From Aurifilum marmelostoma (lineage: Eukaryota > Ascomycota > Sordariomycetes > Diaporthales > Cryphonectriaceae): a stretch of 64,000 bases of DNA. Positions 22,919-33,849 of this stretch are shown here, piece by piece. The stretch is from NCBI GenBank assembly GCA_027559495.1, contig JAMXSV010000023.1:372001-436000 (forward strand), read 5' to 3'. The position numbers were made by a program, and so were the translations under genes. The notes beneath the pieces were generated by a model. That model was not told the DNA's origin. It made no database searches and saw only the letters and a list, made by a program, of their open reading frames with translations. Every line of letters begins with the position of its first letter. Positions within the stretch are counted from its first letter, which is position 1.

Positions 22919-24878
22919 CCGGCAAAAGACGTTCCAGAACAGAGACGGAAAAGCCTAGAAACAACAATTATCCCTCATGCGCTGCCCAGATGCCTGCTGC
23001 ATACCACATAATTTCTCAGCCCCTGGCCCTCGTCACCTCGTCACTGAGACTACAACTGGTTAGAGAAAAGCCCGGGAGGATTCCCAGCTCTGGGCCAGTC
23101 GGAATGGTCAGTCGCATGGGCCGGTAGCTGAAAAGGTAAGTCAGATGCTGCAGCTAAAATACCAGCAACCTAGGACACTGCCGGAATCAGAACCACTAGA
23201 TCCTCCTGAGGGCTTCCCAAGTGAAGATGGATACACTCCTTACTGCCCGACGTCGTCAGGAATATCCTCAGCCGGAGCCACGTCACCCGTACGAGGTGAT
23301 ATCGACCTGGTGAGCTTTTCCCGCTGTGGCGCTTCTAAAGCTGAGGCGATGCGACCACACAGTAACTGGCCTCCCTTGAAGGGTCCAGAGCCACATGATC
23401 TTGCATATACCTTGCGAGAACTCTGCTATAGACTGGGGCTCAGGGTGGATTCGCAAGAACCTTAGGGGATCGCCAGCTCAGCATCCCCCTTTTGGTTTGT
23501 ATCCACATTTCAACCGGACCGCCTAGGTTTATTGCGCGCCGGATCAACTCCGCTGGAGACGACGGGGCGGTGGTTGTTTGTTGTGGGTTTTCGAACCAGG
23601 GTCCTCAGCCAATTACTTTCTTGGTACGATATATCAACTACGAGCAAAAAGACGTTGATACTTCTCTCCCTCAGTGCTTCCGGGCGACATGTACAGGCAT
23701 CACCAACCTATTCTCGGTGGGGACGCTCCACTGTAGACAGTTGCTTACCTCTGAAGGGCCTTGTGTCCGTCTATACCCACCAGTGCGTACCTATGCCGGT
23801 CAAGATGTGTTGGTTTCAGGGAGATTTCTCTGCGATGGGAACAAGGAAATTGACCTTACTTTTGATACTCGGTGACCAGGACCCTTCATATCCAGCAAGG
23901 GGAAGATTTTGTGGTACGTTGCGTGCTCTGCAGGTGTCACAAGGCCAGAGAAAGACCCAGATGCATTTGGACCGGCCCCCTTCGACCATCATCTTCTTGG
24001 TCTTCTCCCTTCATCCCCTAAGAATTATTTACTGTGGTACATGGTACTTTCCTGGGATATCAGTGGCGCGCCAGAGTAGTACAGGAAAAGGTCGGACCGT
24101 ATTCCTCCTGTAAAGGAAAGGCAAAAGAGAAAGACAAGAAGAGAAAAATAGAGAGAGGGATACTCATCAAAGTTCCCCCTAGTACCTGATAGTCGTATTC
24201 AAGGTTCTCGCCTCACAAAGCCGAAACCATCCTAAGCTCCTTACTATCAGGTTCGATGTCCGCATAGTAAAATTTCCAGGATTTGGGGCGGCGGCGGTGG
24301 GGGAGTTTTAATATGTGCCTTGCTACCCTTCTCCGCGCCCGCTGCGCCGCATCAAAGTCCAGCATAGTCAGTAAGTGTAGAATCTGAGTCGTTTCGGAAG
24401 GAAAGGGACAGATGATATATCAAACAGGGGCCATATGCACAAGAAGTACCAGAGAGAATGAGATGATCGACGCGGCCGATCGATCTGCCCGGTGTCTTCC
24501 CTCTGAACCCCATAACCATCCTTTTCCATAATCATCGATGCTGGCAGCTTACCCAAGCAGGAAAAAAACCATCCCACGGGCTATATTCTTTTTTGGAACT
24601 TGGATGGAACCCACTTTGGCCTTGTCATCCTGACCTCTGGGTCTCTCTCCCTCTCTCTGTTGAAAGTCTGAAGGCATAACTCGCTTGTCCCCCTTCCCTT
24701 AAATCCCTTCTCCCCTCCGTGGGCCTCTCTCTTCTTCCCTTAAGGATTCCCTCCTCTGTCGATCTTCTCCATAGTCTAGAAGCTCAGACTTTCGTATCTC
24801 TCGGTTCTTGCCGTTCGATCGATCGGCCGGCCGCCTTGTCAGTCTTTCTCTCCCAAGCGAGTCCAGGCAAGGGCAACG
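20571..24878. other. 4.3-kb gene-poor region
   Basis: No recognised gene. It contains the tyrosinase promoter (with a GGA triplet tract at 20662-20695), G runs at 21325-21338 and 21492-21502, a GA tract at 22888-22917, and two overlapping plus-strand ORFs at 23145-23465 and 23492-24113 that match nothing I know. From about 24600 to 24878 the plus strand is CT-rich (TCTCTCTCCCTCTCTCTG) and forms the promoter and leader of the rhodopsin gene. Confidence 0.5.
22888..22917. repeat. (GA)n microsatellite
   Basis: An uninterrupted run of about 14 GA dinucleotides, in non-coding DNA. Similar tracts occur at 47614-47649 and 49893-49920. Confidence 0.9.
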
Positions 24879-26580
24879 ATGGTCTCAAGCAAAGATGACT
24901 CGCTGGCCATCAACGACAGTCAGGTCCAGGCTGACGACAGCACTGCTGTCGTCGCTTCGGACAGTGCCAAGCTGCTGGGAATAACGGGGGGGCTCATGGC
25001 CTTGGCGTGTACTGTGGTCTTGATGCGCTGCTGGGCTCGACAGGTCTTGTTAAGAACATTCGGCTGGGACGATGCAGCAATGCTCTTGGCTCTGGTAATC
25101 TCAATCACTCACCCATAATGGTGTTCCTTTCTTTTATTTTCCCCCCCTTCGCCCCTTTCCTCCATCTTGTTTGCAGAAGGAAGGGAAAAAAGAAAGAATA
25201 AGAACTGGACTGACTTCTGGAATCAATCCTCAGGGCTGTGCCGTCATAGGGTTTGTTTATTTTTTCAAGCTTGTCAGAGCAGGAGGTGGCCAGCATGCGG
25301 ACATGATGTCGCTAGAAGACCAAGAGGTCTTCAAGTTCAGCGAGATCATGATCGGCCTCTTCTGCGTCGTGGGTATATGTCTGGTCAAGATATCGGTCGG
25401 CTTCTTTCTCAAGCGCTTCCTTCAGACCCAGTTTCTGCAGCGCCTGGTGCTCGGCTTCATCATCTTCATCCTCGTCTACCTGGTGTACTCAATCTTCACC
25501 TTTATGCTGATGTGTACACCGACGAGAGCATACTGGGACAGCAACGTGCCGGGTACTTGCTGGACCGCCAAGACGCTGACCATCGTCGGTAACTTGAATG
25601 CTGGTAATTACGTGGACCCCTTCCTAGATCGCCTTGTCTCTCGTTTGAGAAGACGTGGGATGCTCATGCATTTTCTCTCCCGGAACAGCCATCAATATCA
25701 CCACCGACTTCTTCACCTGGCTGCTGCCCATCTGGGTGATCACGAAACTGCGGCTCAGGAGCAAGACAAAAGTGACTCTGATGATCATCATGAGCCTCGG
25801 TTTATTGTAAGTTAATACCTCTACAAAACAACTTGTCGGGTATGTACATACACCGACAGAAGAAAAAAGTCTTCTAACAACAGGCAGCGCCGTCATTGCA
25901 TCTGTGTTGCGTGTCTTCCTCGGAAGCGCCTGGCAGTGGTCTACTGATCTGTACATCTGGTTGAAGTAAGACGATCTTATATAGAACCCCCCCCCCCCCT
26001 CCCCCTCCCTCTCTCTCTCTCTTTGGTGACGTGCAGCTCGAAAGGTGCCTGTACGAGTCCGTGACAGGAAGGGCTAATCAAATCATTGAACTACAGCGTC
26101 GAAGTCGATACCGCAATCCTCGCCACCTCGTTACCTTGTCTTCGTCCGTAAGTTCATGCAACCTCACCACACACGTCTCTCCCACAACACAACATGCAAT
26201 CCTGTCAAATAGAAATGCTGACAATCCCTCCTCTTCCTCCTCCTCCTTCTTCACATAGTATCTTCCGACGCTTCCTCGGCTCCACCGACGAACCAAGCTA
26301 CGAACCAGGACCAAGCCAATACGGCAACCGAACCACGGGGGCAAGGAGCGGATACGCAAGACAAAACGACAGCATAGCCCTCGCCTCCGTCTCGCGCAAG
26401 GACGACTCCTTCAAGACCTTTGCCAAGAAGGAGGAGACGTACAACGCCAAGATAACGAGCAACACCAGCTCCCCTTCTCGAGGTGGTGGGACTAGGGACG
26501 ACGAGAGCGATGAGGCTATCTTGTCGCCGCGTGGGATTACCAAGACGCTGGAGACGTCGGTGTTTGTGTCGAATGTCTGA
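24879..26580 (+). CDS. Fungal rhodopsin-domain (Pth11-type) integral membrane protein
   Basis: Six exons, 24879-25094, 25234-25603, 25689-25806, 25888-25965, 26097-26147 and 26259-26580, join in phase to 384 aa. Seven hydrophobic segments are visible: LLGITGGLMALACTVVLM, the segment after LRTFGWDDAAM, EIMIGLFCVVGICLVKISV, LVLGFIIFILVYLVYSIF, INITTDFFTWLLPIWVI, VTLMIIMSLGLFAVIASVL and VEVDTAILATSLPCLRP. The FGWDD motif after helix 1, the Cys-containing loop around MCTPTRAYWDSNVPGTCW and the VEVDTAIL helix are typical of the large fungal rhodopsin family that includes the Pth11-like receptors. The C-terminal tail (about 100 residues) is hydrophilic and Ser-rich. A role in sensing external cues is inferred from the family; the ligand is unknown. 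Intron 4 carries 13 consecutive C (25987-25999). Confidence 0.85.
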
Positions 26581-28383
26581 TGCGGGCTGGTTGGGTGGAT
26601 TGAATCATTCTTTCTTTTGGGGTGGCCTTTTTGGGTGTTTCTTTTGTTGTTTCCTTTGGCGTTTCCTCTTCAGGGGCATGGACAATAGCGAGCGCTAATT
26701 ACTTCTGGGTTGGAAAAGAAAAAAAAATTCATCCATATCTGGGAAAACTCTTTTTATCTTTAATTCGATCTGGAGAAGTTCTTGGATATGTCGTTGGCTC
26801 TGGCATTTTTTGAATAATGCCGGAGCCTAGACGCACCAAGTCTCTCATCAAAAGTGGCAAGATATAAAATATGGCTACAGTTGCTGAACAATTTCTTGTT
26901 GATTTGGTTCCTATCTATTGCTTCACCACCTCTTCAACGTGCCGAATGTCACCACCCGGTGCTTTACGCTGCTGATTCCTCGTAATAAGTTACCAACTCC
27001 CAAGGAAACCACTCATATGGTGATCGTAGGGTATCCATGCTCGTCTCGCGCAGGTTGCCACAACATAGAAGAATGAATAGTGAGTAAGGGTAACCACCGA
27101 CGAGGACCCCCCATCCACCATGTCGAGTTTCAGCCCCGGCACAAGCAGCGTAAGCCCGGTGCTCCTTCTCAGCCCTGGAAGGATTTCCTTTAGTACCATC
27201 CCAGGACCATGGAATCAAGTTGTTTGGGACGGTGCCTGAATGGCGTTACCTCAGGAGCTCAAACATGACCGGGGGGCCTGGATTGATTGGCAGACAGTGC
27301 AACCCTAAGGGCAGGCTTGCCCCGTCTCCTTTTCCTCTTTGCAACCGCTCAGGTCGGGCTGCCGTTTCTGGCTGACATAGCTTGGACGTGATGAGGGCAA
27401 ATTCATTATTGTGATGATACAGAAAGGACAGCATGCTCTTTTTGCTGTCCTAATTTCTTCAAAACCATCCCGTCCCCCCCCCCCCCCTTCCCACGTTCTG
27501 GATCGTGTAATTATTGTCGAACCATCTGGATTCAGCCCCCTTTTCCAACGAAGGGGCCCATGCCTCGTTCTGCTCCTTTCGTATAGGAGCCTCTTTATAA
27601 TTCGAGTACTTACCTACTTTTGGAAATCTATCCTAGCCTTTGCGAATAGCGACAGCCGGGAGGTCATAGCCCCCCGCCCCCCGGGCACCCCTTTTACTCT
27701 TCTCGCCATAGAGAACAATACAAAATCCAGCACGTGGCATCGTGAGTTCGAAGCCACAGGGCCAAAAATGTGCATTGCTAGGTCTAGGCGAGGGTCTTGG
27801 TAAATAGCAAGTAGTGTGCTGAATAAGTAAATAGTCGCTAATTTGTCCACGCCGTGTTCGCGCCTATAGCTGGTCTCATCAAGGGAATGATGAGCTTAGG
27901 GTGCGGATTCCGACGGCGGCAGGCAAGCAACAGACGCCTCCTTATTATATGCAGTGACTGGTCGTGCTGCCTATGATTTAACACAGTCTACTTTGAGACA
28001 GACCCGCGTGGTAGGGCCGACATGATAACACACATTTCCGACCCGTCCTGCAGAGAAGCATTGCAATTACTTTTGATGACTCGAGCGGAATTATAGGTCA
28101 ATGAGTGGTGAATTCTGAAAAGTACTCAAGTAGACTACCTAACATCGTACACAGAAGCCAAGCAATTGTCCGTAGCCGGCACTCTCCTTGCACCCAAAAA
28201 TGAGAGACCAAGCAGAATGGAAATCCGTTTACACCTCACCACTGTTACGACAATCTGGAGGTGGGAAGCGCAAGATCAAATACAGTCAATGTACAACAGG
28301 ACTCGAGGGAAAGAATGCAGTCAAAATGCAGAAATTTGAGATCCGACCTGAAACTGTACGCCCCCCTTCGGACTACACAGCTT
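26581..28383. other. Convergent intergenic region, 1.8 kb
   Basis: No gene that I can support; short ORFs on both strands are unrelated to known families. There is a 14-C run at 27474-27487. The region lies between the rhodopsin and eIF5 stop codons, so part of it is 3' UTR. Confidence 0.4.
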
Positions 28384-29773
28384 TTACTCCTCGTCAGAGG
28401 ACTCATCGTCCTCAGCCTCCTCCAGCCACTTCATGAAGGGCTCAGCAGCCTTGCGGATCTTGCGAGAAGTAGACAGGTCGACATACTTCTTGCTCGCCTT
28501 GCTGCCCCACTTCTGCAGGACCTCTTCAGAGGCAAGGTCGTGCTGGTAGTAGAGCATCAGGATCTTGACGATCTTGTCAAGGAAGTCGGGAGTGTCCTTC
28601 ATGCGATCACCAACAAGGCGCTCGGTACCACCAAGCAGAGCCTTCTGGTGACGGTCAGATTCGCCAATGATCTGTCACATTGCCGTTAGAATAAAATTGC
28701 ACTGCCATATCTCATATGCGGAAGGATTTCTCTTTCTTCATACGTACCTTGGTCAGCAGAGCAGCACGCTTGGGGATCTGAACAAGAATGTTCTCGTTGA
28801 AGAGGGTCAGGACAAGCACCTGGACAGTGCGGTGCTTTGTCTCGATGCCCAGCTCCTTGGCCTTGACGTAGACGTCAACACCATCGACCTTGTCGACGCT
28901 TCCCTTCTCCTCAACCTGCTCCTGGATCCAGTCGCCCAGCTGGTCGTAGACGGTGTTGCCACCACCCTCGCCATCCTCGTCCTCGTCGTCGCCGTTGATG
29001 ACAAGCTTCTGCTTGAACTCGCCGGGCAGGTTCTGCTGGCGGGCCTTTACGGCCTCCTCGCTCATGTCGACAGCCCAGTCATCGTCCTTGACCTCGACGT
29101 CGGTGCTCTTGATCTCCTGAGCCTCGGTCTTGATCTTGCGGGTGAGAGCGTCATCGTCACTGGCGATGTCGCCATTGGCATCACCGTTGGCACTGCCGCT
29201 GTCAGCGCCGTCCTTGTCGGCGGAGTGATCAGACTTGTCTTCGTCGTCACTGCCCTTGCCATTGGCCTGGCCGTTCTGCTTAGCCTTGCGGGCGGCCTTG
29301 CGCTCGGCCTTGTCCTTCTTGCCCTTCTTGGAGGTGGCCTGGTTCTTGATGATGAAGCCACTCAGCTTGTGACGCAGGTCCACGGAGGAGTGGACACCAC
29401 AGGCCTTGCAGTCGAGCTCGATGATGCCGTCCTTGATCTCGACCTTGGTCTCGGGGTTCTTGCACTTCTGGCACAGGACAAACTTCTTGATGAAGATATC
29501 GAGCAGGTCCTGGAGCTTGGCAGACTCGTGAGCACCGTTGATGATCCAACGGTCATCCTTGGGGTCAATGTTGGTCTGGGCGCCAAGCTCGAAGCCGAAG
29601 AACTTGATCAGGTAGGCGCCGGGACGGTCGAGCGACTGGGCGACGCTGCTCAGGTTGACGACGACGGTCTTGATACCGTTGCCCTTGCCCTCGACCTTGG
29701 TCTGGAGGCGCTCCATCTTGTACCGATAGAAGCTGTCGCTGACATCGCGACGAACGTTGATAAGGGCTGCCAT
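28384..29773 (-). CDS. TIF5: Eukaryotic translation initiation factor 5 (eIF5)
   Basis: Exons 28748-29773 and 28384-28671 join in phase zero across a 76-nt intron to give 437 aa. The N-terminal domain has the conserved SFYRYKMERLQTKVEGKGNGI segment; Arg17 in YRYKM corresponds to the arginine finger (Arg15 in yeast) that stimulates GTP hydrolysis by eIF2. A C2-C2 zinc finger (CQKCKNPETKV...LDCKACG) follows. The linker (about residues 155-250) is Lys- and Asp-rich. The C-terminal W2/HEAT domain ends in the acidic, aromatic tail MKWLEEAEDDESSDEE, which binds eIF2-beta. The factor acts in the 48S pre-initiation complex and sets start-codon stringency. The main ATG is in strong context (GCAAAAATGGC). 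Short upstream ORFs are described separately. Confidence 0.96.
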
Positions 29774-29891
29774 TTTTGCAGGTCTGCTGGTGGTGGGCCG
29801 GTATGTAAGGCTGTCGTTTTCGGTCTGTGGACGAGAGAAGACGATGTGCTCGGGCTGCTGCTGAGGCGATGGGGGTGGTGCTTGTCACAAG

Positions 29892-29921
29892 TTACTGGAC
29901 CTGGATGAAGCGACTGGACAT
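29892..29921 (-). promoter_or_regulatory. uORF (9 codons) upstream of eIF5
   Basis: An ATG at 29919-29921 on the minus strand opens the 9-codon reading frame MSSRFIQVQ and ends with TAA, 118 bases before the eIF5 start. Its context has C at -3, which is weak. Whether it is in the mature leader depends on the transcription start and any leader intron, which I cannot see. Confidence 0.4.
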
Positions 29922-29973
29922 GGGGGCGCTGGGGGTGCGAGGACGGAGATAGAGGCGGAACTGGGCCGGATGG

Positions 29974-30039
29974 TTAATGCTGAACCGTACTGAAGTTCAA
30001 CATGAGGGGGAGCTGTATCTTTGGCTGCTGGGCAGGCAT
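29974..30039 (-). promoter_or_regulatory. uORF (21 codons) upstream of eIF5
   Basis: An ATG at 30037-30039 (T at -3) opens a 21-codon frame that also contains a second in-frame ATG at 30001-30003 (C at -3) and ends with TAA. Both start contexts are weak compared with the main eIF5 ATG. Inclusion in the mRNA is an assumption. Confidence 0.35.
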
Positions 30040-31294
30040 GAAAGCGTCGATTGCTTGCTGCTGAGATGACTTGTGTGGTCTTCAACCGTCTGGACTGAGG
30101 TTGGGGCTACAAGGCTTTCGTGGATTACGAAAGAGCTGTAGCTCAAGGGGAGGGTCGGAGTGTCGGTGGACGGGAATTTTGTCGTGCTGATACATAAACA
30201 GCTTCTGTGCCCTGTATCGAACCGTGGTGGTTTGGTCTTTCAGGGAGGTCGAGAGTGGACAACAGGCCCGATGTAGAATCGTCACTGTTGCGGTCGACAG
30301 TCTCGAGAGTAGGTTCCTGATGAGTTGAAAAGGGTGTGGTGATGGAATTGAGGATGGGGACCGGGCAAGAGTTGCTTCGGATGTGGCGGGGCCGGGTTCG
30401 AATGTTGATTGCTAAAGAAGGGGCGCGTTGATGTTTCGACAATCTCGAGAGGGCCACAGCGCCGCAGGTGACTTTCAATGCACGACCTTGGCTGTATGAG
30501 TTTGGCAGAGATGATTGCTTGATGGAAAAAAATTTCCAGCAAAGGTGGGAAGAATGGTGGGTTGAGTGATTGTGTGTGGTGTGGGTTTTTTGAGGGGGGT
30601 TTTTTTTACCTTGGGAAGAGATGGAGTTGAAAGAGGAGGAAAGGGAAAAAAGGATCGGAAGTCAAGTGCCAGAAAAATGGGGCTCAGGTAAAAAAAGCTC
30701 AGGCAAGGCCCACCAGATCGCACCATAACTGTCTGTCTGTACTGTGGTAGTCCGCGCTGTCAGGCCTGTATAGTAAGGTCGCAGCCACTGCAGCAGCCGC
30801 TAGGACAGGCAGCAGCCCGGGCAACAGTGCAGTGAGAGGGCTTAGCTGAGCCAGTCAGCTCACACTGTACACAGAGTGCCATCATGACTTTTGAGGTGTC
30901 ATCAGTTGCCACTAACGCTATAGCACAATCACAGCCTACAGTTAGTCACATGCACTACCGAGTACTTTCTGTGTCTCGAGTCAATGGGGAACAGTCATTA
31001 GTCCGTACCGAGTCCCCCCTCAAAGGTGATCTTAATTAGGAAGCCCGATCTTTTTTTCCTCTATTTTTCTTTTTCTTTGTCTTTAGCTATCAAAAAGACA
31101 CAATTCCAATTGACGGCTACAAGAGAGACAATGTTTTGATGTGTCTGCAGAATGAAGGCTATTCTGTGTACTTTATCTGATTCATCTCGAGGCATGCCTG
31201 TACTCCATAGGAAGGGAATGAAGGGTTGATGGTTAATATCTACCCTTCTGGAGTCCAAATTCAATTCAACACAATCTTTGATCCTGCATCTCTC

Positions 31295-32743
31295 TCATTC
31301 ATCTGTAATGAAACGCATGAGACATCTCTGGGCCCTTGGCCTTGACGAGATCAGAGTGTCCTCCATCTCCATCATCTCCTCCCTCATGCCCTGGCCTGGT
31401 GCTGTGCTGTACCGAGAGTAGATATCCCTCAGCAGGATCTTCATCTCTGCCAGCGCGAGGTGTTTGCCAACGCAGCCCCGCCCGCCATTCGCAAAGGCAA
31501 AGAACGCCCTCTTCCTCACCGCATCTTGACCGTCGTCCGCAAGCCAGCGCTCAGGGTTGAACCTGTCCGGCTCTGGGAAGATGGTCTCGTCCACGCGGTG
31601 GACCGAGTAGGCCTGCGAGCTGACGATGGTGTGCTCTGGGATGAAGTGCCCATCGATCGTCCTTCCGCCAGCAGGCACGTATCGAGGGAGTGACATCGGG
31701 ATGGCGGGGTAACAGCGAAGACCTTCCATCACCACTGCGTCGAGATACGACAGCTTATCCCAGCCCTCACCCTGACCTCTGCCACGCACCTCTGCGCGCA
31801 TCTTCTCCTGGAAGCCCGAGGACCTGGGCTGTGACAGCTCCCACATCAGAAAACAGAGGGCGTCGCCGGTGGTGTCGATGCCGGCCACCATGTGATCCAG
31901 ACACTCGGCCGCGACTGTCGTGCTCTCCAGATCCCAGGCCTTGTCGCCCAGCCTGCTCAGTAGGGTAAACGGCCGAGCCTCAGAGCCCTTGTCTGTCGCG
32001 TCCAGCACAAAATTGTCGGCCAGCGGCGTGTCCCTCGGCGGGGCGATGAGGTCGAGGACAGAGCTGATGATGCTGTGCAGCGTCGGAGAGTAATACCTGA
32101 TCAGACGGTTCTGCAGGGAAGAGTCCGTCGTGACCTCGAGCATGATCTCCTCGTCCTTGCCCTGGCGCAGCGAGTCCGCCCCCAGGGGGTGGAAGATGTG
32201 GTGCGAGGCGCAGTCGAACGCATAGGCGTGCAGGGCGGTGTAGATGTCCACCTCGCCGCCCTGCGACCTCTCCACCCGGTGCACGAACCGCCGGCCGCGC
32301 TCCTCGATCCCCTCGATACTCTCGCCCCGCGTCACGTTGCTGTTCGCATATCTGTCTGCGAGGGCCCGCTTCCGCCGGGCATGTGCGTCCTTGTCGAGCG
32401 TAGAGAACATGGTCCGCCGACCATAGACGGTGAACAGATTGTAAAACTCCGTCTTGTCGTAGCCGCTGCCGCCGGAGCAGTAGATCTCCTTGACCGCGGC
32501 GGCCGAGCTGAAGCTGACCTCGTTGGGCGCGATGCGCACCACGGGGCCGTAGCGCAGGTGCATATCATGGACGAACCGCGTGCGCTGGGCGTGGAACTCG
32601 GCCCATTTGACCGGAAGGGAGGTGAAGAGCGAGTATCGCGGCCCTGGAAGGCGGGACAAGGGGGATCGAAGACGGCGGATGAGGGTGAAAGTGACGAGAA
32701 GGAAGAGGGAAGGAATGAGGAACGTCGGTGAGAGGAGCAACAT
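31295..32743 (-). CDS. Cytochrome P450 monooxygenase, intronless
   Basis: A single exon encodes 482 aa. Residues 1-25 (MLLLSPTFLIPSLFLLVTFTLI) form the ER membrane anchor, followed by the proline hinge RLPGPRYS. Core motifs are present in order: the I-helix AGIDTTGDAL, the K-helix EGLRCYP (ExxR), FNPERW, and the heme-binding loop FANGGRGCVGKHLA (FxxGxRxCxG) near residue 425. The enzyme should be an active microsomal P450 needing a reductase partner. The N-terminal half (KWAEFHAQRTRFVHDMHLRYGPVVRIAPNEVSFSS) resembles the large fungal group often annotated as benzoate 4-monooxygenase-like, but the substrate cannot be told. No partner biosynthetic genes are adjacent, so it is not assigned to a pathway. 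Absence of introns is unusual for a fungal P450 but the frame is complete. Confidence 0.93.
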   Translation of the reverse strand: MLLLSPTFLIPSLFLLVTFTLIRRLRSPLSRLPGPRYSLFTSLPVKWAEFHAQRTRFVHDMHLRYGPVVRIAPNEVSFSSAAAVKEIYCSGGSGYDKTEFYNLFTVYGRRTMFSTLDKDAHARRKRALADRYANSNVTRGESIEGIEERGRRFVHRVERSQGGEVDIYTALHAYAFDCASHHIFHPLGADSLRQGKDEEIMLEVTTDSSLQNRLIRYYSPTLHSIISSVLDLIAPPRDTPLADNFVLDATDKGSEARPFTLLSRLGDKAWDLESTTVAAECLDHMVAGIDTTGDALCFLMWELSQPRSSGFQEKMRAEVRGRGQGEGWDKLSYLDAVVMEGLRCYPAIPMSLPRYVPAGGRTIDGHFIPEHTIVSSQAYSVHRVDETIFPEPDRFNPERWLADDGQDAVRKRAFFAFANGGRGCVGKHLALAEMKILLRDIYSRYSTAPGQGMREEMMEMEDTLISSRPRAQRCLMRFITDE

Positions 32744-33849
32744 TGTGAGAAAGGGAAAGCGGTGATTTATGTACGGGAATGAGAATCCTTCTATAAACGA
32801 GTTCGAGGTGCTGTGACGTTGATTGTTGTTCCGTAGCCAATCCTCCCAGCAGAATGGTTGTGCTTGCTACCAATCATGACCACAAACTATTGAGACTGAA
32901 AGAGACCGGAGTTTTGATCATGAACAAGACGTCAAGGGGATCTTTGTGCTGGACAACCTACTTTCGTGTATGCTGTAGGCCGAGGTACTGGAGATAGATA
33001 GAGTCCAATTGAATGTGCCGATGCGTTGTGGAAGATACCTTGATAATAAGAAAAACAAAAAAATGACCAATCGCCCTGATCTTGAAGGTCATCCATTCCC
33101 TGCTTATCGTCTCCTCTTCGGCCGGCCGACTCCGGACCGGGTCTGGCAGCGCCAATCGGCGGGGCTCTTTTGTTTGGAATTATGGCTAATTAGCACTCAG
33201 GGCGTTGCCCATCTGAATGTAGAAGAATCACAACCAGATTTGGACAATTATTTTAATTCGGGACGTATACTCTATTTTTCCCTCTCGTCTTTTTCTCTCT
33301 TGAGGCTTGTGTGTATATGTGCTAGTACGTCTGATTGGAAAAGCAGGATCCTCATTCGTTCCGTTAGACACTTTCCTCGAACCCTTGAATAATTACTGGG
33401 TGCTTCGAGTATACAGGGTTGTCAAGGTTGAACATGCTTTCATTTCTATGACTATCATAGAGTCTTGCCATGCACACGTACGTGTCCCTCTTGTCACTCT
33501 CAAGTTCGCACTGGCCACTTCCTCTGGCCTCTTCAGCAATACACGCGAGTGAACCTAACCGAGACTGTGCCCTCACCCCCCCCCCCCCCCCGGCGGGCTT
33601 CTTGTCCCTCCTCTTCCTCCTTCCAACCTAACTTCCGGCTTGGATCCAAGGCGAAGGGGGCTGTGCCACATGATCTCACGAAAGATCTCCAGATTTCTCA
33701 CACGGGTCCCCCCCCTCTCAACCGGAATCGACACTCCCATCAGCGTCGTCACTCAGACGAAACCCGCGGCCCCAGCCATTACTGGACCGCCTCTCCCAGA
33801 GTCGGTGCAACCTCATGAACCTGCCCGGAGACCAAGTCCAGGGCACACC
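32744..33849. other. P450 promoter and kinase 3' region
   Basis: The right-hand part is the 3' flank of the kinase gene; the left-hand part (32744 to about 33150) is the P450 promoter. A run of 16 C lies at 33576-33591. No supported gene; the short plus-strand ORFs here lack family features. Confidence 0.4.

Larger units (their letters stand above)
29774..31294. promoter_or_regulatory. eIF5 leader/promoter and P450 3' region
   Basis: On the minus strand, 29774 to about 30700 is the eIF5 leader and promoter, rich in short pyrimidine stretches; it holds at least two short uORFs (29892-29921 and 29974-30039). From about 30720 to 31294 is the 3' flank of the P450 gene. No other gene is visible. 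Confidence 0.45.

Noticed and set aside
23145..24113. Two overlapping plus-strand ORFs (106 and 193 codons)
   Set aside because: No known family motif, no splice sites that join them convincingly, and repeated Pro/Ser/Arg composition; a real gene cannot be supported from sequence alone.
28667..29908. 413-codon plus-strand ORF antisense to eIF5
   Set aside because: A Leu/Val/Asp-rich mirror of the Lys/Glu/Asp codons of eIF5; no recognisable domain, and it spans the eIF5 intron and start codon.
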